Source of the DNA: Candidatus Omnitrophota bacterium
GTDB lineage: Bacteria > Ratteibacteria > UBA8468 > B48-G9 > DTJG01
Assembly: GCA_023484085.1 (NCBI GenBank)
Contig: JAMDAS010000024.1
Coordinates: 1 to 39,076, forward strand
Direction of reading: 5' to 3'
Length of the DNA: 39,076 nucleotides
Part shown: one piece after another, positions 33,286 through 39,076 of the stretch
Position numbering within the stretch: position 1 is the first letter of the stretch
How the letters are laid out: each line of letters starts with the position of its first letter
Translations under genes and position numbers: made by a program
The notes under the pieces: model-generated
What the model was told of the DNA's origin: nothing
Databases searched by the model: none
What the model saw: the letters and a program-made list of their open reading frames with translations, nothing else

Positions 33286-36200
33286 TCATTTATTACTGAT
33301 TTTAACAATCTTCAGATCATCAAAAAAAACGGGTTTGTTAGAAGAATTATATAATCCTATAAAACCATATCCTCCTTCCAGGGATTTTCCGGTCAAGAAC
33401 TCACCGGTAAATTTCTGCCACTTGTTCGTGGTTTTACCCTGCCCCAATATCAGGGGACCAATTTTCGCATAAACCCCTTCCGGACTGTTTGATTTAATCC
33501 AGATAGATACGTGGTACCGCGTATTAGAATTGAACGCGCCGTCTTCAGGAAAGGCATAAATAAATTTTTCATTCTTTTGAGGTGCATCAATCCGCAGACA
33601 ATACCTGCCTCTGTGTGCGTCCCCAACAAGATGGATTCTTCTATACCCCGCCCACTGATCACCTGCCGTAAATGTCATCCACCAGTCTGGTTTTTTATCC
33701 CCGGCGCTGTCCATCTCAAAATCACCGTTGGGTACAACAGGCATCACACCCCGGACAACCTCAATTCTTTTGCCGTTAACATAGAGAACTGCCTTCATCT
33801 GCGAAATTTCATTCAGTCTGTCGCGGCCAGTAACAGTAACAGGAATATCTGTTTCATTGTCAGGAGCTATCGTAAACTCAGACGGTGCACTCACCTGTAA
33901 AGGAAATGGTGCGTTTACATAAAGACTACCCCTCACAGAATTGCTGCTTAGATTGCGAAGCCAGACATGGTAAGAACCCGGATTTCCCCGGAAATCTGCA
34001 ATCACAGGATTATTAACCACAACAAAATTGTATGTAGTGAATATTCCCTGACCGGTCTGGATATCGCAGAAAACGTCATACCTTCTGTTAATTTTTGCAG
34101 AAGTAGAAACTGTAACCGGTACCTCCACGGTTATTGTTCTGTACGGCGCCACAGGCCCGAATTTTACAGAATCAGGTACAGCCCAGCCTTCAGGCAGACG
34201 CAATTCGGCAGTTCCACTCATCGGCTTTGCATTTATGTTGGTAATTTTCAGGGTTAGTGAACGGGTCAGACCTGGTGTGCTCACAGGGTTAAACGACCAT
34301 TCCACAACTGGCGGAAGGACATTAGATAAAACAATAGAAGACATCTCGGATTCCGGTACCGGAAAAGTGTACAAATTACCATCTTGCGTTCCATGCACAG
34401 GAAAACATTTTCCATCAAATGTCCATGCTTCAGCTGCCGTGACCGGTCCGAATCGTTTAGTGTTAAGCGTAACCGTTGCTCCTTTTTGAACAGGAAAATT
34501 TATCATGTTTACAACAGCACCCCGTGTCTGACCTTTGTTATACAGAAACCAGCGCCCTATTACTCCACGGAATGGAGCATTTTGCCATGAACCATCGTAA
34601 GTATATTCCGGAACCATAACTTCGCCTTTAGCATCTCTAACAGTCAATCCCACGGTGTCCATGAAACGGGAATCATACAATAAACTTTTGACCGCACGAC
34701 GCAGATTAAGCACCCGGCGTGGCCATTCGTTTTTTTCAGATACAGGGTCATCCTGATTATATGCACCATTGGGACCGATAATCTGCTCAAACCGCGCACC
34801 GACCTGCCAGATAAACCGTTCGCGCTCATATCCTCCGAACCTTTCTGCCAGTCCACCGTTCCAGCCACCGTCAATAAGTATCTGGTCCGGGTCACAGTAC
34901 CTGTAAAATTCCAAACGATTGAGTACACCAGATGTCATACGCAAATCAAGATACTGACCATACACATCATTGGCGAATTCCCCGGATGACGTATAGTACG
35001 GGTCTTTCGCAAGGGAGGCTTTTTTAATTTTTGCAAGGGCGTCCAGCGTGGCTGGCATCCAGTTTCCATAAGTGTCAAAACCGTGGTACAGTCTGCCGGG
35101 CAGTCCTGCGTCCGGAGATATAAAGTTGAGCTGGTCATAATACATACCGTCAGCACCCCAGTCAAGATATTTTTCCGTCCAGTACATGAGCCACTTGCGC
35201 CATCCGCGCGAAGCAATTGCCATTTCTGTCTGGGCAAACCTGCTTTTTTTCAAATGCGCATAATCGCCTGTAAAGGAATAAATTGTATTCCGGGTATAAA
35301 AGTCATTGCCGGGAATCCAGATGTTTTTGGGTAAACGGGTCTTTGAAAAAGTGCCAATGCGGGAATAATATCCATATCCTGGTGCCCACAAATAAAAGTT
35401 TAAATATGGGGTGTAGAAACCCCCGAGGGCACGGCGCACAGCAAGTTTCTGTGAGAATTCCCGCGAGGAACCCCATGTGAGACATAGATAAGGGTATAGT
35501 CCACAATAGCCTGAATCCGCTCCATCAAGCATCTGCCTGTTGGCTGCCATAAGTTTAAAACCTGTAGGTGAAATCGCATCCCATCCATATACAGGAAGTG
35601 AGTTGGAATTCTGGCCGCACCACGCATCCACTAACCACTTGACGTACTGCGGTACTTTGCACGATTTAAGTTCTTTCTTCACCACATATTTACGGTAAAT
35701 GTCCGCTCCCTGGTGCCAGTCTCCACCTGTCACGGCAATACGGTAAATTCCGCTTGTCCACGATTTACCGGGACGTACAAGGATACGTTCGCACGGTGAC
35801 AGAGTTTCACCGCCGGAACTGTCTCCGCCATAGACAAATCCGTAATCATTAAACTGCGGATCCTCTATATCTTCATACAAACCTTGTTTATTGTCCCATA
35901 TCATTGCCCAACGCATGGCTGTTCCCCAAACGGTTGTAAGTCTATCTTTGGCAGGGTCCTGCCATACCTGGCCCCAGGATTTGAACATAGCAATCCAGTC
36001 TTTCTTGGGATTTTTACCGAGACTAATTCCATTGATCACAGGGAACCTTATTTCAGCAACTTCAAGTTTCGTTGGGTTGTCTATCTTAAGCCTCCACTCC
36101 ATCTGTCCGTCCGGATGCAGGTTCATTGTAATACGTACATGAATTCCACAGGAAAGAGTGTAATTCATTGTTAGTATCCGATTTTTCCCTGACCTGGTGA

Positions 36201-37896
36201 TTGCAACGTTGTCCAGCGTACCATTGTAAAGGTCCTGGGTAAACGGAGATAAAAAACCAGGCTTTTTCACCAGCAGGCTTACCAGAGCATCATGAAGTGC
36301 AGATGCCTGCGATATGAACGCACCGGCTTTTTTGTCATAGATACTTTTGATTCCATACGGGTCTATTTCCATTCTGACCCGGCTGTTTTCTATTGTTTTA
36401 AAATTATGGGAACCTGCGGTATATTGAACCTCTCCACCTCTGAAAAAAGGAGGATATTTACCTGGAATTCCCTGCATTATAATGTGAAACATGAGACTGT
36501 CTTTACCGCCACCCAAAATCGGAAGAAAGGCCAATCCTGTCTGTGGATTAAATCGTTTCCATGTCACACCATTGTCCGTGCTAACTTCATATACAATTCG
36601 TTTGGTGCTGCCCGAAATGTTGAATGTGACTTTGTCCCATTTCTTTACGTCAAACGGATATATCGGTGCAGTCCACACTTCGCCAGTCACAGGTCCATGG
36701 TATGAAGAAACCATACTTGCCGTATCAGGAGGGGTTTTTGTATTTTGTGATAACACCAGCACGTTTAGACGCGCTCCGCCCATATAGGTCATATGAAAAG
36801 TATGTGTGCCCGGCACAAGGTTGTATTCACGACCTTTCAGCCACTGCCATCCCTCGTCCGGACCACGGTTGCCATCCATAACGATGCCGCCTGCACCATC
36901 CACGTCCTCAGTATGATTCCATCCACCTTTCCACGGGAAATAGGCTCGTTCCCACATGACGTACCGACCTGCGGTTGTTACCGTGAACGTCCATAGCGCT
37001 GAATTAACGTAATCTATGTACGCATTACCTGAAGCATCCATGTTCGGCTCGTGCCCGCCGGTATCCAACGAAGAAGCAAGTACTGCTTCCATTACGATGG
37101 GTTCACTTCCGCGCTGGACAAACGTTCCGGTAAATCGTGCACCTGTGCCAAAAGACGTCATATCCGCACTTTTTTCAACCCGCAGGTTTTGGGTTACAGG
37201 AACCCCGGTATTTACTGCAGGAACCCGGCTTATCGCCACTCCTGCAAGCGCAAAAATGTTAGCATTCGGGTTGTTTATCTGAATATCCGACTGCGGGTTT
37301 ATCCGGATATCCCCGCCATTGCACCGTTTGGTGAAAAATGCATATTTCAGACGCATGCTTACGGTCTTCCACTTCTTATCACCCTTGAGAACAACTCCGT
37401 TGGGAAACTCATCAGGGTAACGCCATGCTCCTGCGGGTTCATTTCCATATTTTACCCGTGGGTCTGAAGAATCGTATTGGATGTAAAACCGCCCCGGACC
37501 TCTGTCAAAGTAGTGAATTGTCAGAAGAATTTCGTTGTTCCTGCCGAGCCATTTGTTTACTTTATCCCACGGCTCAGTCACAAAATAAAACATACCCGGC
37601 TGACCGTTATCAGCCCTTATGGATTGTGCACAGGATACCCCGGAAAATTTCGCGGAACTAATATCTCCTTCGTCGCATTTCAATGACAACAAGGTTATAC
37701 CATTGGTTTTCTCAATAATGGTCGGACCACCAAAAACAATATATTTACTGTTTCCATGGTTTGGAATCCAGGACGGCATATTTTTACAAAACGCAGGCTT
37801 ACACAATAATAGCATCATTGCTGCAACACATATGCCGACCCATACCTTAATCTTGATATATACTTTTTGTCCAGAACCTCGCATATGCATCCCCAT
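33286..37896 (-). CDS. Giant secreted glycoside hydrolase-like protein (DUF6259-like) with carbohydrate-binding modules
   Basis: About 1536 aa from the ATG at 37896; the frame is open to an ATG at 37974, but those residues are hydrophilic and no Shine-Dalgarno supports them. A signal peptide (KVWVGICVAAMMLLLC) starts near residue 17. Then come an N-terminal beta-domain, a wall-type CBM-like segment with VMWERAYFPWKGGWNHTEDVDG, a galactose-mutarotase-like beta-sandwich (MRMEIDPYGIKSIYDKKAG style) and a TIM-barrel region with WCGQNSNSLPVYGWD and LDWGADGMYYDQLNF (~915-930), whose Asp is a candidate nucleophile. Two Ig-like domains and a C-terminal CBM4/9-type domain (VVPNGDFEMDSAGDKKPDWW) follow. 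Architecture matches uncharacterised DUF6259 glycosidases; substrate is unknown. Base composition is richer in GC than the left part of the window. Confidence 0.78.
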   Translation of the reverse strand: MGMHMRGSGQKVYIKIKVWVGICVAAMMLLLCKPAFCKNMPSWIPNHGNSKYIVFGGPTIIEKTNGITLLSLKCDEGDISSAKFSGVSCAQSIRADNGQPGMFYFVTEPWDKVNKWLGRNNEILLTIHYFDRGPGRFYIQYDSSDPRVKYGNEPAGAWRYPDEFPNGVVLKGDKKWKTVSMRLKYAFFTKRCNGGDIRINPQSDIQINNPNANIFALAGVAISRVPAVNTGVPVTQNLRVEKSADMTSFGTGARFTGTFVQRGSEPIVMEAVLASSLDTGGHEPNMDASGNAYIDYVNSALWTFTVTTAGRYVMWERAYFPWKGGWNHTEDVDGAGGIVMDGNRGPDEGWQWLKGREYNLVPGTHTFHMTYMGGARLNVLVLSQNTKTPPDTASMVSSYHGPVTGEVWTAPIYPFDVKKWDKVTFNISGSTKRIVYEVSTDNGVTWKRFNPQTGLAFLPILGGGKDSLMFHIIMQGIPGKYPPFFRGGEVQYTAGSHNFKTIENSRVRMEIDPYGIKSIYDKKAGAFISQASALHDALVSLLVKKPGFLSPFTQDLYNGTLDNVAITRSGKNRILTMNYTLSCGIHVRITMNLHPDGQMEWRLKIDNPTKLEVAEIRFPVINGISLGKNPKKDWIAMFKSWGQVWQDPAKDRLTTVWGTAMRWAMIWDNKQGLYEDIEDPQFNDYGFVYGGDSSGGETLSPCERILVRPGKSWTSGIYRIAVTGGDWHQGADIYRKYVVKKELKSCKVPQYVKWLVDAWCGQNSNSLPVYGWDAISPTGFKLMAANRQMLDGADSGYCGLYPYLCLTWGSSREFSQKLAVRRALGGFYTPYLNFYLWAPGYGYYSRIGTFSKTRLPKNIWIPGNDFYTRNTIYSFTGDYAHLKKSRFAQTEMAIASRGWRKWLMYWTEKYLDWGADGMYYDQLNFISPDAGLPGRLYHGFDTYGNWMPATLDALAKIKKASLAKDPYYTSSGEFANDVYGQYLDLRMTSGVLNRLEFYRYCDPDQILIDGGWNGGLAERFGGYERERFIWQVGARFEQIIGPNGAYNQDDPVSEKNEWPRRVLNLRRAVKSLLYDSRFMDTVGLTVRDAKGEVMVPEYTYDGSWQNAPFRGVIGRWFLYNKGQTRGAVVNMINFPVQKGATVTLNTKRFGPVTAAEAWTFDGKCFPVHGTQDGNLYTFPVPESEMSSIVLSNVLPPVVEWSFNPVSTPGLTRSLTLKITNINAKPMSGTAELRLPEGWAVPDSVKFGPVAPYRTITVEVPVTVSTSAKINRRYDVFCDIQTGQGIFTTYNFVVVNNPVIADFRGNPGSYHVWLRNLSSNSVRGSLYVNAPFPLQVSAPSEFTIAPDNETDIPVTVTGRDRLNEISQMKAVLYVNGKRIEVVRGVMPVVPNGDFEMDSAGDKKPDWWMTFTAGDQWAGYRRIHLVGDAHRGRYCLRIDAPQKNEKFIYAFPEDGAFNSNTRYHVSIWIKSNSPEGVYAKIGPLILGQGKTTNKWQKFTGEFLTGKSLEGGYGFIGLYNSSNKPVFFDDLKIVKISNK

Positions 37897-37993
37897 TACT
37901 ATAGAATTACTTTTTTTATCAGGTATAATTCGTAAATATTCAGTAAACCCCGTCTGTGCACTACGCACAAACATAAAGAGGATTTACAATCTC

Positions 37994-38035
37994 AAGAAAG
38001 AGAACCACGCCCTTACAGGCGTGGTTCTCTTTCTT
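37994..38035. terminator. Perfect 18-bp hairpin, bidirectional terminator
   Basis: The left arm AAGAAAGAGAACCACGCC (37994-38011) pairs exactly with 38018-38035 around the 6-base loop CTTACA. A/T-rich outer pairs give a T-rich 3' end in both directions. It lies 18 bases beyond the prepilin stop and ends that transcript, separating it from the glycosidase gene. Confidence 0.85.
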
Positions 38036-38052
38036 TCCACCAATAAAAATCT

Positions 38053-38964
38053 TTAATAACTTACTGCAGGATTAATAGTAAATGGCCAGTCATACTGATC
38101 ATTGGCCGAATATCCAACATATCCAGGGGTTTTCGTCGGTGTACCATTACCAACATAATACTCTGTTTTGTTCAGAATAGATTGACTATACCACTTTACG
38201 TGACCATCACAGAAAAGCAGGTCTGCCCCTCCATTATGTCTGTATACCCAATGTGAGTCATCGCTCCAACCCTGCCAATCACAACTCCCAGCTCCGCCGC
38301 CCCACCCTGGATACCCGCTTTCTCCAATTTCCAGAGTTTCCCCAGGATGTCTCAGCATGCTCTCATTAACTGAACCAGTAGGGGCAATATATACCCAATT
38401 TAATCCCAGCTGATCTTCAACATTACTCATATCATACCCCATATTAAAGCCATACCCACCTTCATAATCATATCCATATTGAGTAGTCTGATATAGCGGA
38501 GGGTGAGAGGGTGGAGAATATAATTCCAGCCAGTCAGGGTCATAGAAAACATGCCAGTTTTTTACATATGGATACAACCAAAGCACCCATGTCGCCCACT
38601 CCCCATTATTGCCCGGGTCCGAGTATCCCTGAGAAACCTCCCACTTACCCCAGTAATCGTAATTGCCACCAGAGACACCAAATGCAGGATAAAACCCATT
38701 ATAGTCATTCAGATACATTGACATTGCCAACCCCAACTGATTTAAATTTGCCATATCCACTGCCTGTCTTGCTTTTTCTCTTGCTTTTGCTAATGCTGGT
38801 AGTAACATCGCTGCAAGAATCGCTATGATGGCTATTACCACCAGTAATTCTATTAACGTAAATCCTTTTTTTCTTTCTTCTTTCCGCCATAAATCCACCC
38901 CAAAGACTGGCGGACTAACGGATTGGCGGATGCTTCGTTTTACTCCGCACATTACATTTCGCAT
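38053..38964 (-). CDS. Prepilin-like protein (type II secretion/H-X9-DG type)
   Basis: About 303 aa from the ATG at 38964, chosen because AAGGAGG lies 8 bases upstream; a further in-frame ATG at 39033 lacks such support. The prepilin peptidase site is KKG^[24 protein letters not shown] (cleavage after Gly34, Glu at +5), giving an unusually long 34-residue leader. The hydrophobic helix is followed by [10 protein letters not shown] and [21 protein letters not shown], and the C-terminus has [13 protein letters not shown], the H-X9-DG-style ending. Such pseudopilins are greatly expanded in PVC and Lentisphaerae-like genomes, where their exact roles (secretion or surface display) are unclear. It may open the carbohydrate cluster but is separated from it by a strong terminator. 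Confidence 0.88.
   Translation of the reverse strand: MRNVMCGVKRSIRQSVSPPVFGVDLWRKEERKKGFTLIELLVVIAIIAILAAMLLPALAKAREKARQAVDMANLNQLGLAMSMYLNDYNGFYPAFGVSGGNYDYWGKWEVSQGYSDPGNNGEWATWVLWLYPYVKNWHVFYDPDWLELYSPPSHPPLYQTTQYGYDYEGGYGFNMGYDMSNVEDQLGLNWVYIAPTGSVNESMLRHPGETLEIGESGYPGWGGGAGSCDWQGWSDDSHWVYRHNGGADLLFCDGHVKWYSQSILNKTEYYVGNGTPTKTPGYVGYSANDQYDWPFTINPAVSY
38906..38929. repeat. Three tandem 8-bp repeats in the prepilin leader
   Basis: ACTGGCGG, ACTAACGG and ATTGGCGG follow one another on the plus strand, encoding part of [10 protein letters not shown] on the minus strand, between the start codon and the processing site. The 24-base block is in frame and lengthens the leader. Confidence 0.6.
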
Positions 38965-39076
38965 TTTATTTTCCTCCTTTTCGGCATTTCTGCCGATTGT
39001 TTCCACCCCCATCGGATGTATCCTCAGGTACAAAGTGGAAAAAGATTTTATAAGCCATACTATTAGTTTACTACGC

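Noticed and set aside
36292-37661. Several open frames of 70-138 codons on the plus strand
   Set aside because: They are antisense to the glycosidase gene, overlap one another, are rich in Cys, His, Arg and Pro, and have no Shine-Dalgarno or recognisable domains.

Overview
The window reads as a low-GC bacterial chromosome segment, AT-rich by eye in most of its length and clearly richer in GC from about 33 kb to the right edge. Ribosomal protein S2, a short-form EF-Ts, Era, HU and chorismate-pathway enzymes show that it is bacterial. A prepilin of the H-X9-DG style, PDZ/GspC-like and Sec-type secreted proteins, and a secreted glycosidase beside Gfo/Idh/MocA and enolase-superfamily genes recall uncultured PVC-like lineages (Lentisphaerae, Omnitrophota and relatives). 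That placement is an inference from gene style, not from a marker tree.

Layout. (1) Positions 1-14.6 kb, minus strand: a compact run of genes reading SDR dehydrogenase, rex, a 1493-aa Asp-box surface protein with six tandem beta-repeats, a C25-type propeptide, a ~1500-aa C25-like protein, a PDZ/GspC-like protein, an AmmeMemoRadiSam radical SAM enzyme, an archaeal-type Ogg2 DNA glycosylase and the N-terminal glutaminase domain of NAD+ synthase, which is cut by the left edge. (2) 14.7-20.5 kb: a Lon-like AAA protease (+), era (-), an M16 peptidase - HU - tiny lipoprotein run with start/stop overlaps (+), and a small membrane protein (-). (3) 20.5-27.1 kb: rpsB-tsf (-), divergent from aroA-aroC-aroE-pckG (+). 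(4) 27.2-39 kb, minus strand: nitroreductase, Gfo/Idh/MocA, nitrilase, a second Gfo/Idh/MocA, an enolase-superfamily protein, a secreted CBM9-like protein, a 1.5-kilo-residue DUF6259-like glycosidase and a prepilin. This looks like an uncharacterised carbohydrate-processing cluster.

Most notable points. The two giant surface proteins share a near-duplicate C-terminal module ending in a GGGG-TPVGPL, hydrophobic, basic tail that resembles GlyGly-CTERM sorting signals, and a GspC-like gene lies directly downstream. The C25-like protein seems to have lost both catalytic residues, and its propeptide is encoded as a separate secreted protein. A 74-nt imperfect-palindrome repeat occurs four times plus one partial copy in intergenic gaps. 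One copy lies just upstream of aroE, whose reading frame is interrupted by TAA immediately before its conserved YQGA segment. AroC carries Tyr in place of the usual active-site His of GESHG. No rRNA, tRNA, CRISPR array, transposase or phage gene was seen. There is no gene-free stretch longer than about 300 bases; the largest gaps hold the hairpin repeats and promoter-like sequences.
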